Below are positions 33,675-40,756 of a stretch of DNA of 40,756 bases, piece by piece. The notes under the pieces are model-generated. The model was not told the DNA's origin. It saw only the letters and a list, made by a program, of their open reading frames with translations, and searched no databases. Origin of the DNA: an uncultured Prevotella sp. (GTDB lineage: Bacteria; Bacteroidota; Bacteroidia; Bacteroidales; Bacteroidaceae); the NCBI GenBank assembly GCA_934254985.1, contig CAKQMS010000029.1, forward strand, positions 1 to 40,756. Reading direction: 5' to 3'. Numbering within the stretch: the stretch's first letter is position 1; the number at the start of each line of letters is the position of its first letter. Both the position numbers and the translations under genes were made by a program.

Positions 33675-34343
33675 ATGAAGTTTTTCATTTCATCATTAAT
33701 AATATCCTTAGCTTTGCTTTCCGCTTGCACAAAAAGTCAAAAGCAAGAAGTAAAGCCTGAGCCTGTAAGCATCGACACTATACCAACAATGGTGATGCAG
33801 ATACAGAAATGCTCACGATTATACACTACAGAATATAAAATAAGGAGAATCATCACTCACAACGATAAGAAACAAATGTCGGGCTCGATAATGAGCAAGA
33901 AGTTTACTATCGACATTCCTGTGGGCGAACGCCAGATTGCAATACCTGTCAATGCCACTCTAAAGGCATACGTAGACCTAAGCTCTTTTTCTTCCGACAA
34001 CATCAAGAAGAAGGGCGAGAAGATAGAGGTGGTGTTGCCAGACCCACAGATTATAATGACGAGCACCAAGATAGACCACGACGAGGTGAAACAACATGTG
34101 GCTATGCTCAGAAGCAATTTTACCGACGAGGAGCTGACAAGATACCAACAGCAAGGTCGCGACTCTATCATCAACGACATACCAAAGCTCGGACTGATAG
34201 AAGCATCGCGAGAGAGCTCGGCTCGCACCATCATTCCAATATTGGAACAGATGGGATACAAACAAGAGAATATCACCGTAACCTTCAGAAAGAGGTTTAC
34301 TTTGTCTGACCTGCCAAAACTTTTGAAGAATGGAGAAATCTAA
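33675..34343 (+). CDS. DUF4230 lipoprotein (222 aa)
   Basis: Lipoprotein signal KFFISSLIISLALLSAC, then the DUF4230 pattern: SRLYTTEYKIRRIITHNDK, an Ile/Val-rich core (AIPVNATLKAYVDLSSF, IEVVLPDPQIIMTSTKIDH) and a helical end with PILEQMGYKQENITVTFR. Function unknown. It overlaps the next DUF4230 gene by 14 bases, implying a heteromeric pair in the envelope. Confidence 0.85.
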   Translation: MKFFISSLIISLALLSACTKSQKQEVKPEPVSIDTIPTMVMQIQKCSRLYTTEYKIRRIITHNDKKQMSGSIMSKKFTIDIPVGERQIAIPVNATLKAYVDLSSFSSDNIKKKGEKIEVVLPDPQIIMTSTKIDHDEVKQHVAMLRSNFTDEELTRYQQQGRDSIINDIPKLGLIEASRESSARTIIPILEQMGYKQENITVTFRKRFTLSDLPKLLKNGEI

Positions 34344-34950
34344 TAAGACTAAGGTCATACTCAACTTGCTATTCGGCAACTATAAGCTTATAGTGCCAGC
34401 AATAGTAACAATAGCTATAGTGGTTGGTATAGTGGCTTGGCTCAATCGAGATAACAGTATCGAGATAGGAAATTCTAACGACGATATAGAAATTAGCGAT
34501 GCACAGATAACAAGCATACGCAATATTGGCGAATGGGAGTTTATGTCGATAAACGATGAGGAGATTGTAGATACCGTTAGACGTGGATTCTTTGGCGACG
34601 ACCAGCTGGCCCGTATATATTATGGTACTGTACGCCTGGGCGTAAACCTGCATGAAGCTGCAGAAGATTGGCTCACTATCGACAAAGATACCGTCATAGC
34701 TAAAGTGCCAAAGATAAAAGTGCTTGACGAAGACTTTATCGACGAGGCTCGCACTCGAGCTTTCTATGCCGAAGGCAAATGGTCGGCAGCCGACTATAAG
34801 GCTCTATACAAACAAGCATACAGGAAAATGCGCGAGAGATGTCTTACACCTTCGAATATAAAAAGTGCCCAAAACAATGGCGACATACAGATTGCCAACC
34901 TACTCCACTCTATGGGCTACGAACATGTAAAGATAGAATGGGAGAAATAA
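34330..34950 (+). CDS. second DUF4230 protein, membrane-anchored (206 aa)
   Basis: A membrane segment near residues 18-37 (LIVPAIVTIAIVVGIVAWL) replaces the lipoprotein signal. The domain repeats the DUF4230 order: EWEFMSINDEEIVDTV, ARIYYGTVRLGVNLHEA, DTVIAKVPKIKVLDEDFIDEART and a C-terminal IANLLHSMGYEHVKIEW like its neighbour. Overlap with the upstream paralogue points to coupled expression and joint function. Confidence 0.85.
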   Translation: MEKSNKTKVILNLLFGNYKLIVPAIVTIAIVVGIVAWLNRDNSIEIGNSNDDIEISDAQITSIRNIGEWEFMSINDEEIVDTVRRGFFGDDQLARIYYGTVRLGVNLHEAAEDWLTIDKDTVIAKVPKIKVLDEDFIDEARTRAFYAEGKWSAADYKALYKQAYRKMRERCLTPSNIKSAQNNGDIQIANLLHSMGYEHVKIEWEK

Positions 34951-34978
34951 TATAGTATTAACGACAACAACACAACAT

Positions 34979-36337
34979 ATGCAACTGATCAACGACTTCT
35001 TTGCTTCTGTCAGCAGTTTCCTCTGGGGATGGCCTATGATGATACTGCTTTTGGGAACACACATCTTTATGACGATACGCTTGCGTTGTCCACAACGCAA
35101 ATTGTTTACAGCCATACGCTTAAGTATCAAGCGCGACAAGGATGCCTCGGGAGATGTGTCGCAATTTGGCGCTTTGGCTACTGCCCTCGCAGCTACTATA
35201 GGTACTGGTAATATAATTGGTGTAGCAACAGCCATAGCTCTTGGCGGTCCGGGAGCTGTATTCTGGTGCTGGATAACAGGTGTATTTGGTATTGCCACCA
35301 AATATGCAGAAGGCTTGTTGGCAATAAAATATCGTGTGCAGACTCCTACAGGCAAGATGCTTGGCGGACCGATGTATGCTTTGGAAAAGGGATTAGGATG
35401 GAAGACCATGGCTATTCTCTTTGCTATCTTCACGATGATAGCTTCGTTTGGCATCGGCAATACCGTGCAAGCAAATGCTATAGCTACTATTGCCAACAAC
35501 ACCTATGGCATTTCGCCATGGATAATGGGTGCTGTGGTATGCGGACTAACAGCAGCCGTAATAATTGGTGGAGTAAAGAGCATAGCTAAAGTTTGTGGAA
35601 TGCTCGTACCTTTTATGGCGCTGTTTTATATCTTAGGTTGCATCTACATCTTATTCGTAAACCACAACTATGTTTGGCCCGCTATTTCTTTGATATTGAA
35701 GTGCGCCTTCTCGCCCGAAGCAGCAGGCGGAGGTTTTGCAGGCTCCAGCATCATGATGGTGGCTCGCTATGGTTTGGCTCGTGGTTTGTTTAGTAATGAG
35801 TCAGGTCTTGGTAGTGCACCAATAGTTGCTGCGGCAGCACAAACTCGCAACCCTGTGCGCCAAGCTTTGGTTTCTTCTACAGGCACTTTCTGGGATACCG
35901 TTATTATCTGTGCTCTTACAGGTATCGTCATCGTTAGTAGCATTATAGCTTATCCTGATATCAGCTATCATGATGGTGCAGCATTAACAAAGATGGCTTT
36001 TGGCAAAATACCATACGTAGGCGAACCTTTGCTGAGCTTCGGTTTGCTCACCTTTGCTTTCTCTACCATCCTTGGCTGGAGCTATTATGGCGAAAGGGCT
36101 GTGGAATATCTAAAGGGAAAGAAATGGTCGTACGTATACCGTCTGCTATATATTGTGGCAGTATACGTAGGTAGCATAGCAAGCCTAAATATCGTTTGGA
36201 ATATTGCAGACTGCATGAATGCGCTCATGGCAATACCAAACCTTCTGTCGCTTCTGTTCCTCAACGGCATATTGGTACACGAAACAAGAAAGTATCTGTG
36301 GAGAGACAGACTTGACAAAGAAATGGAAGAGCAATAA
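34979..36337 (+). CDS. AlsT-type sodium:alanine/glycine symporter (452 aa)
   Basis: About ten membrane helices. AGCS signatures: LATALAATIGTGNIIGVATAIALGGPGAVFW, GGPMYALEKGLG, and the substrate/Na+ region SNESGLGSAPIVAAAAQTRNPVRQALVS. It imports small neutral amino acids with Na+. Intact, ending in HETRKYLWRDRLDKEMEEQ. The 28-base gap from DUF4230 permits cotranscription. It is the last clear core gene before the mobile region on the right. Confidence 0.93.
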   Translation: MQLINDFFASVSSFLWGWPMMILLLGTHIFMTIRLRCPQRKLFTAIRLSIKRDKDASGDVSQFGALATALAATIGTGNIIGVATAIALGGPGAVFWCWITGVFGIATKYAEGLLAIKYRVQTPTGKMLGGPMYALEKGLGWKTMAILFAIFTMIASFGIGNTVQANAIATIANNTYGISPWIMGAVVCGLTAAVIIGGVKSIAKVCGMLVPFMALFYILGCIYILFVNHNYVWPAISLILKCAFSPEAAGGGFAGSSIMMVARYGLARGLFSNESGLGSAPIVAAAAQTRNPVRQALVSSTGTFWDTVIICALTGIVIVSSIIAYPDISYHDGAALTKMAFGKIPYVGEPLLSFGLLTFAFSTILGWSYYGERAVEYLKGKKWSYVYRLLYIVAVYVGSIASLNIVWNIADCMNALMAIPNLLSLLFLNGILVHETRKYLWRDRLDKEMEEQ

Positions 36338-36372
36338 TATATAAGGTATAAAGCAGAGCCTTTATATATTAA

Positions 36373-36549
36373 TATTACTTCGGTAGCTTTATTTCGTTGG
36401 CAGGAATGGAGCGTATAACGGGCATTAACCAAAAACAACTTTGGGCCTACATGCACGGACGCAAGAAACCGCGACAGGCACAGAAAGAGAAAATGATAAA
36501 CGCTTTACATCGTTTCGCCCGTGAGTTGGCGGCGGCCGTTATACTTTAG
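36373..36549 (+). pseudogene. C-terminal HTH fragment (truncated antitoxin-like gene)
   Basis: An in-frame ATG at 36406 gives 47 residues starting MERITGINQKQLWAYMHG and ending FARELAAAVIL, an HTH typical of the C-terminus of small HicB/antitoxin-like Bacteroidales proteins. The frame remains open upstream to 36373 without a start (YYFGSFISLAG), where it is cut by a stop at 36370-36372. The N-terminal half expected of the family is missing. This looks like a gene broken at the border of the mobile region; a genuine 47-aa HTH peptide is the alternative. Confidence 0.5.
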
Positions 36550-36594
36550 GTTAGTTTTATTTGTTTGACAGCTTAGGAAATTATCCGAAGTTTT

Positions 36595-36628
36595 CCCGAC
36601 AAGGTTTTACCCTGTCGGGATTTTTTTT
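36595..36628 (+). terminator. Rho-independent terminator
   Basis: Stem CCCGACAAGG / CCCTGTCGGG (one mismatch) with loop TTTTA and eight T. It ends the HTH fragment transcript; the XRE gene converges on it. Confidence 0.85.
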
Positions 36629-36629
36629 G

Positions 36630-36980
36630 CTATTTACTTTTTGTTGCTTCTTCTCTCTCCAGCCTCTCCACGATGGCGCGGAGCTGCTGCACGGTGTCGG
36701 CGGTGTAGATCTCACAGCCTACACGCACGACACCCACCAAGCCACCACCGCCCACGCCTGAGCGCTGCGCCCTGGCTTGCTTCAGCTCCTCCACAACAGC
36801 AGGAGGGGCGAGGAGCTGCCACGGCTCCACATTCAGGGCCGACGCGATGCGCTCCAAGGTTGGGAACGAGGGGCGGGAAATTGTGGCGGATACTGTGGCG
36901 CGTTGTACTCCGAGCCTGTCGGCTAATTCCTGTTGGGTCATGCCCTTTAATGATAATATATCTTTTATATATGATTTCAT
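36630..36980 (-). CDS. XRE-family HTH repressor (116 aa)
   Basis: N-terminal Cro/CI-type HTH: MKSYIKDILSLKGMTQQELADRLGVQRATVSATISRP, then TLERIASALNVEPWQLL. The C-terminal part is Gly-rich (SGVGGGGLVGVVRVGCEIYTAD) and then helical (TVQQLRAIVERLEREEATK), probably for dimerisation. It is divergent from the J-domain gene. The 166 bases between them hold back-to-back -7 boxes and three GATATATAT repeats, so it likely represses both directions like a phage-type switch. Confidence 0.88.
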   Translation of the reverse strand: MKSYIKDILSLKGMTQQELADRLGVQRATVSATISRPSFPTLERIASALNVEPWQLLAPPAVVEELKQARAQRSGVGGGGLVGVVRVGCEIYTADTVQQLRAIVERLEREEATKSK

Positions 36981-36998
36981 TTGCTTTTATTTTTTGTG

Positions 36999-37006
36999 CA
37001 AAGATA
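36999..37006 (-). promoter_or_regulatory. -7 box TATCTTTG of the XRE gene
   Basis: Minus-strand TAnnTTTG match 18 bases before the start codon at 36980. Confidence 0.6.
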
Positions 37007-37027
37007 ATACATATATATATAATGTTA

Positions 37028-37104
37028 GATATATATCTACGTTAAATAATGTTTAAGTTTGATATATATTTGCGTTTTAATTTGTTTGTTTGATATATAT
37101 CTAC
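37028..37104. promoter_or_regulatory. three operator-like repeats GATATATAT(C/T)T(A/G)C
   Basis: Copies at 37028-37040, 37061-37073 and 37092-37104, spaced 33 and 31 bases, about three helical turns. The core GATATATATC is a perfect palindrome in two of them. The last abuts the rightward -7 box at 37105-37112. Probable XRE operators. Confidence 0.65.
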
Positions 37105-37112
37105 TATCTTTG
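37105..37112 (+). promoter_or_regulatory. -7 box TATCTTTG of the J-domain gene
   Basis: TAnnTTTG match 34 bases before the ATG at 37147, directly next to the third operator repeat. Confidence 0.65.
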
Positions 37113-37146
37113 CAAGCGAAAACAAATAACAAATAAATAAATACAA

Positions 37147-39618
37147 ATGATTATGAAGTACTTTAAAGACATTACAACCCCCGAAGAGATTAAAAAGCAG
37201 TTCCGCGCCCTCTCTATCAAGTTGCACCCCGACCGCCCTACAGGCAACGCCGAGGAGTTTAAAGCCATGATGGCAGAGTATAACAACATCATGCACAACT
37301 TTGAGCAAGCCAAGGAGCGCGCCCAGGCAGAAGCCGAGGCACGCCGACAGGCTGAGGAATACGCAAAAGCAGAGGCGAAGCGCAAGGCAGAGGAAGAGGA
37401 GGCAGCACGCAAGGCAGCCGAGGCAATGCGCCCCGTTATTGCCCAGTGGTCCGCCATCCTGGAGCGTGTGCCAGAAAAGAAAAGATACAGCAAGCCAACG
37501 GCAGCGTATAGCGCAGCAGTAAAACGTAACATTAAGGCCGTATTTGCAAAGTATTTCCCCGGCGTGAAAGTGTCGGTAAATCTCACAAATAAAGCATGGA
37601 GCGAGAAAGCGCAAATAACATGGACCGACGGTCCGACCGTGGAGGACGTGGAGAAGGTGGCAGAGTTTCGCCATTTCGTAAGTACTGAGCACGTTTGCGA
37701 CCCTTACGCCGACTACGGCGACGACGTGGAAATAACATATAATAAGGCATGGCGCGAGGCTTTCGGCGAGATTGAGGCGCAGCGCTTCGAGTTCGTGCGC
37801 GACTTCTCCGAGTTCGGCAAGGCTGAAGTATTGGAGAAGATCCGCGAGATACTGCCCCAGTTCGCAGACGCTGACGATCGCCGAGGCTCGGCGAAGGTAT
37901 CAGAGCAGGACACCGCCGCCCTGGTTGATTTCTTCGGCTTTGTATATAAATACAATGGTCATTATAAAGACCTGAGCGAGGAGGAGCGAGAGAAGGCCGT
38001 AGCCTTCGACTGCGACCACCTGCACGCCCGCCGCGAATGTGAAATACTTAAAAGCTCCAACTATTACGGAGGCGAAACCCCTATTAACGACGTTATAAAG
38101 TTGTTCCGCAGTTATTACACCGTGAGCGCATCGGCAAGCCAGAAGGCAAAGGAAGAGGCAGACGCGCCGAAGTTCGCACCCGTACACAATGCCACATATA
38201 AAGCCGTGGTTAAGGCGTTGGGCGGCAATTTCTTTGCTGCCTCCAACGACGGGCAGGAATGGAGCCAGCGCAAGCCGATAACACCAACAGAAGCCGCCGA
38301 ACTCCTTGCAAAGGGCGTGCGCGTGGATCTGGTGAAGGCTTGGGAGAGTTACGACAATAACACATGTATTTCGGGCGTTAATGCCGGAGGCAGGAAGACC
38401 CAGGAGAAGCGCGCGGCAAAGTTTGCCGCCGTAGGCTTCACGGCTCCCATCATCGGACAGTATAAAGACGTATATTTCACCACCGTATCTGCCGAAGTAT
38501 TGGCAGAGCTGCGCAAGGATGCCGAGAGCGTAGAAGAGCAGCGCAAGGCATGGGAAGCCGCACAGCGTGAGGGCAAGACCGCACGCAAGGCGAAAGCCGA
38601 GCCGAAGGCAAAGGCAGAAGCAACCGACAGCAACAACAGCACCGAGGCACCCGCCGAGGGTCTGGAGCTGGTGGAGATACCGGGCGGCGTGGCTGTTGTC
38701 GGTGGCTATTACGACACCCTGCGCAACCGCAAGGTGATAAAGGCACACGGCGCACGATGGAACAAGGAGGCGAAGCAGTGGCAAGCCACAGAACCCGAAG
38801 CCGTGGCACGTCTGCGCGAGTGGTTCGGCGTGGCTGAACCGAAAGCAGAGGAACCGAAAGCAGAGGAGCAAGCCGCCCAGGGTGAGCACACACACACCAC
38901 CGCAAGCGAGCAGGAGCAGCCCAAAGAGCCGAAAGAGCAGCCCGAGCAGCCGACCGCCGAGGAGGTGGAGCGCGTAGCACGTTTTGTCGCCCTTCTTGCG
39001 GAAGTTGTCCGCACGTTTGAGGAGATAGCCACAGCCGCCAAGAAAGAGGCGCAGAGGACAAAAGAAACGGCAACCAAGCACGCCGAGGCGGAACAGCTAC
39101 GCGCCGATATTGCCAAGATGTCGGCACAGATGACGGCAATGTCCGAGCAGCTGCGCACCATGGCCGAACGCCTTGCAACCATCGAGACAGAAGCCAACGC
39201 CGACAGCTACACCGATGAACAGCCGACCGCCGACAAGAAAACCGACAACGAGCCACAGCCAGAAGCCCAGGAAGCCCAGGAACGCCCCGAAAGGGGCGAG
39301 GGCAAGCCCGACCCCCTCGGCATGCTGAGAGCAGCCGCCGAGGACGTGGCACGGCTGACGGAAGCCAACGACCACACCGCCGCACTACTTGCCCGTCTGT
39401 ATGTGCTCGCCGCCGTCGGCTTGCGTGTGCGCCCTCTCATCCTGAGAGCAAAGGCAATAGAAGCCGCACAGCAGCGCGGACACCTCACGCCCGACGAAGC
39501 AGCCGACCGCCGACGGATAAGCCAAGAGACGGAACGCCGCGCGGCTCTGTTGCTCACCGCTGAAGAGTTCCGCACCCTGTACGGATACGACCCCAAGACC
39601 GACCGAAAGGCAGCGTAA
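37147..39618 (+). CDS. J-domain / LPD29-like polyvalent protein of a mobile element (823 aa)
   Basis: Residues 3-50 form a J-domain with HPD (FRALSIKLHPDRPTGNAEEF), so it could stimulate a host Hsp70. An Ala/Glu/Arg coiled coil follows (about 52-95). Next is an LPD29-like module (KVSVNLTNKAWSEKAQITW and TDGPTVEDVEKV), then helical parts. Near 545-600, VIKAHGARWNKEAKQWQATE resembles DUF5710-type modules. Lys/Ala/Glu/Pro linkers separate the parts, and the last ~200 residues are coiled coil. Such polyvalent proteins are delivered or expressed early by phages and conjugative elements. Base use is GC-richer than in the core genes, a sign of foreign origin. An ATG 6 bases later is an equally good start. 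Confidence 0.78.
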   Translation: MIMKYFKDITTPEEIKKQFRALSIKLHPDRPTGNAEEFKAMMAEYNNIMHNFEQAKERAQAEAEARRQAEEYAKAEAKRKAEEEEAARKAAEAMRPVIAQWSAILERVPEKKRYSKPTAAYSAAVKRNIKAVFAKYFPGVKVSVNLTNKAWSEKAQITWTDGPTVEDVEKVAEFRHFVSTEHVCDPYADYGDDVEITYNKAWREAFGEIEAQRFEFVRDFSEFGKAEVLEKIREILPQFADADDRRGSAKVSEQDTAALVDFFGFVYKYNGHYKDLSEEEREKAVAFDCDHLHARRECEILKSSNYYGGETPINDVIKLFRSYYTVSASASQKAKEEADAPKFAPVHNATYKAVVKALGGNFFAASNDGQEWSQRKPITPTEAAELLAKGVRVDLVKAWESYDNNTCISGVNAGGRKTQEKRAAKFAAVGFTAPIIGQYKDVYFTTVSAEVLAELRKDAESVEEQRKAWEAAQREGKTARKAKAEPKAKAEATDSNNSTEAPAEGLELVEIPGGVAVVGGYYDTLRNRKVIKAHGARWNKEAKQWQATEPEAVARLREWFGVAEPKAEEPKAEEQAAQGEHTHTTASEQEQPKEPKEQPEQPTAEEVERVARFVALLAEVVRTFEEIATAAKKEAQRTKETATKHAEAEQLRADIAKMSAQMTAMSEQLRTMAERLATIETEANADSYTDEQPTADKKTDNEPQPEAQEAQERPERGEGKPDPLGMLRAAAEDVARLTEANDHTAALLARLYVLAAVGLRVRPLILRAKAIEAAQQRGHLTPDEAADRRRISQETERRAALLLTAEEFRTLYGYDPKTDRKAA

Positions 39619-39636
39619 CAGCCCCAAAGGAGGCAG

Positions 39637-39657
39637 GGCGGCACGCCATGAGCCGCC
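39637..39657 (+). repeat. GC-rich hairpin after the J-domain gene
   Basis: GGCGGC (39637-39642) pairs with GCCGCC (39652-39657). No T tract; it may stabilise mRNA or attenuate readthrough. Confidence 0.4.
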
Positions 39658-39720
39658 GCCCTACTCCACAAGAGAGATAAAAACCCCTTATTATAGAACA
39701 GTAAAAACATCACGGAAAAA

Positions 39721-40146
39721 ATGGAAAATCAAGAAAACCGCCTTTTAACTTCCGATCTGTTGGAAGCCTTGGCAAGTTATCCCCTATACGCTCAGGAGCA
39801 CAAGCACCTGCCCGACCTTATGGCGGTGGCACTGCTGCGCATCGGCTCCATACGTTGGTACATATTGGAAGGCAACGCCGAGGGCGACCGCTTCACGTTC
39901 TTCACGCTCGTTTGCGGCATGGGCGAGGATGCTGAATTAGGCTACACCGACGCCGGAGAGCTGGCAGATATTGCCGTGGATGCCTCACGTTATGGGCTGC
40001 CCGGCGTATTGCTGACGGTGGAGCAGGCGGAGGATTTCAAGCCCTGCCGCCTGGCTGACGTTGAAGACGAGGACGTACAGCGGTATTGCGACCGATTCAC
40101 GCCTGACGAGGAAGCGAAGGAAGCAGAGGAAGCGGCACGACTTTAA
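39721..40146 (+). CDS. DUF2958-like protein (141 aa)
   Basis: The centre, RWYILEGNAEGDRFTFFTLVCGMGEDAELGYTDAGELADI, follows the DUF2958 pattern (W-Y-hydrophobic, F-x-L-V-x-G-x-G, ELGYxxxxEL). DUF2958 proteins are carried by plasmids, ICEs and phages, and their function is unknown. A helical N-terminus (LLTSDLLEALASYPLYAQEHKHLP) and an acidic Ala-rich tail surround it. It is probably expressed with the J-domain gene. Confidence 0.6.
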   Translation: MENQENRLLTSDLLEALASYPLYAQEHKHLPDLMAVALLRIGSIRWYILEGNAEGDRFTFFTLVCGMGEDAELGYTDAGELADIAVDASRYGLPGVLLTVEQAEDFKPCRLADVEDEDVQRYCDRFTPDEEAKEAEEAARL

Positions 40147-40183
40147 TACTTTACAGACACACACAACTTTTTAATACTTTACA
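40142..40183 (+). repeat. direct repeat TTTAATACTTTACA x2
   Basis: Identical 14-mers at 40142-40155 and 40170-40183, 28 bases apart, upstream of the structured region. The first overlaps the DUF2958-like stop codon. A binding site or iteron pair is possible. Confidence 0.55.
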
Positions 40184-40204
40184 AAATCGTATTTATTTGT
40201 TTTC

Positions 40205-40292
40205 GGCTGTTGGCGGTCCGTGAGGATAGCCAACGGCAACAACGCCCGCCGCGGATGGCACAGCGCAAGGGGTTCGACTCCCCTACGGGCGA
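40205..40292 (+). ncRNA. structured, tRNA-like noncoding segment
   Basis: A hairpin GCTGTTGGC / GCCAACGGC (about 40206-40237) is followed by a tRNA-like unit. CGCCCGC (40243-40249) pairs with ACGGGCG (40285-40291) as an acceptor-like stem. AGGGG-TTCGACT-CCCCT (40268-40284) is a perfect T-arm with a canonical TTCGA loop. Only about 18 bases lie between, with no anticodon arm, so it cannot be a normal tRNA. A tRNA mimic, a processed RNA, or an att site copied from a tRNA 3' end are options. Confidence 0.5.
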
Positions 40293-40340
40293 CAAGTGAC
40301 AAACAACTCATATTTATAAACCCTATAAAAAATTAAGGAT

Positions 40341-40619
40341 ATGAAAGCAACAACAACACCGACCGCGCCCCAGGTGAGCGCAGCGGACGTAGCAAGATCC
40401 TTGGGCAGATGTGCAGCCCTCTGCCTTGTGTATGTCTTGCAGACCATCGCCCAGGCGCTGAGCCTTGCACAGCGTGCAGCTCTGGGCGTGTGCCAGTGGC
40501 TCAACAGTCGCCACAACTTCACCGACGAGGAAGACCCCGTAATTATGACGGGCTGGCAATACCTCGGCTTCGGCGTGGTGGTAATGTTCGTGGCAATGGT
40601 ATTGTGTATCAAGTGGTAA
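40341..40619 (+). CDS. small membrane protein (92 aa)
   Basis: Not recognised. An Ala/Gln-rich N-terminus with a hydrophobic helix (CAALCLVYVLQTIAQALSLA, about 24-45), a short charged loop with DEEDP, and a clear C-terminal membrane helix (YLGFGVVVMFVAMVLCI). The start is preceded by an A-rich leader with AAGGA. It follows the tRNA-like segment and shares the GC-rich composition of the mobile region. Confidence 0.6.
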   Translation: MKATTTPTAPQVSAADVARSLGRCAALCLVYVLQTIAQALSLAQRAALGVCQWLNSRHNFTDEEDPVIMTGWQYLGFGVVVMFVAMVLCIKW

Positions 40620-40756
40620 ACGCCTCGTTATAGAGTGTGTGAAAAATCAGAGATTTTCAATTTTTAATAAAAGCAATATGATCAATAGTTCGTTAAAATT
40701 TGATATAAAGGCTAAGCAGTTTTACGCTGCCAGCCAAAGAGTTCTTTGACAGTATG
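40620..40756. other. end of window, no complete gene seen
   Basis: AT-rich leader with a 23-codon frame from the ATG at 40678 and a TTTGACA motif at the very end that resembles a -33 element. The next transcription unit probably starts just beyond the window. Confidence 0.4.

Noticed and set aside
37028..37104. Possible CRISPR-like repeats
   Set aside because: Only three 13-base AT repeats with spacers of about 20 bases, and no cas genes; they fit operators for the adjacent XRE repressor.
37900..39385. Long leftward ORFs opposite the J-domain gene (393 and 302 codons)
   Set aside because: Products are Leu/Cys/Arg-rich mirror images of a GC-rich, Ala/Glu-rich gene; the + strand frame has clear domains and a promoter.
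40243..40292. A functional tRNA gene
   Set aside because: Only about 50 bases with no anticodon arm; kept as a tRNA-like noncoding element instead.
40678..40749. 23-codon ORF at the window end and an rRNA-leader look-alike (GTTCTTTGACA)
   Set aside because: The ORF is too short with no supporting signal. The TTTGACA motif more likely marks a -33 promoter element of the next unit; no rRNA sequence is present.

Overview
The window looks like a chromosome segment of a Bacteroidales bacterium, most likely Prevotellaceae (Prevotella/Segatella type). The evidence is the recurring -7 promoter box TAnnTTTG, the lack of strong Shine-Dalgarno sites, and a set of lineage-typical families (DUF4199, DUF6452/DUF6048, DUF4738, DUF4890, paired DUF4230). 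All family names come from reading the translations; no database search was run.

Layout. (1) 1-1110 looks like the edge of an integrated element: one unknown gene, a helically phased GCTACA array, an inverted repeat, then a tRNA-Ser remnant (D-arm-like piece plus 3' end) with an intact terminator. (2) 1173-12608 is an accessory island. Leftward genes encode an unknown 356-aa protein, a DNPH1-like nucleotide N-hydrolase, an unknown protein, a UDG-fold-like protein and a WYL regulator. Rightward genes encode a 1478-aa strawberry-notch-type helicase, a HExxH zincin and a winged-helix/AAA+ ATPase. Three promoters of this island share one 40-nt architecture, AACCTGT-N8-TTGR-N13-TAnnTTTG. This ties the two divergent units and the separate AAA+ gene into one regulon. 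It is the best candidate for an undescribed system, plausibly a phage/plasmid conflict system. (3) 12609-36337 is ordinary core chromosome: an LtaS-like sulfatase, trmO, a cyclophilin, pflA, mutS2, tRNA-Thr and SRP RNA, DUF4199 with a GT2, DUF6452/6048, apbE, a Crp-type regulator, M3 peptidase, dCMP deaminase, S41 protease, 5-FCL, dciA, recF, a TPR protein, ribH, small envelope proteins and an AlsT symporter. An elaborate nested palindrome lies at 32077-32192. (4) From about 36340 to the end is a GC-richer second mobile element: a truncated HTH fragment at the junction, a divergent XRE repressor with three GATATATAT operators, a J-domain/LPD29-like polyvalent protein, a DUF2958-like protein, a structured tRNA-like noncoding segment and a small membrane protein.

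How they work together. In the island, the helicase, zincin and AAA+ ATPase look like remodelling, proteolysis and ATPase modules. The leftward genes add nucleotide and base chemistry plus a regulator. The right element has the layout of a prophage, phage-plasmid or ICE early region. No integrase, transposase, CRISPR array or complete attachment pair was seen in the window.
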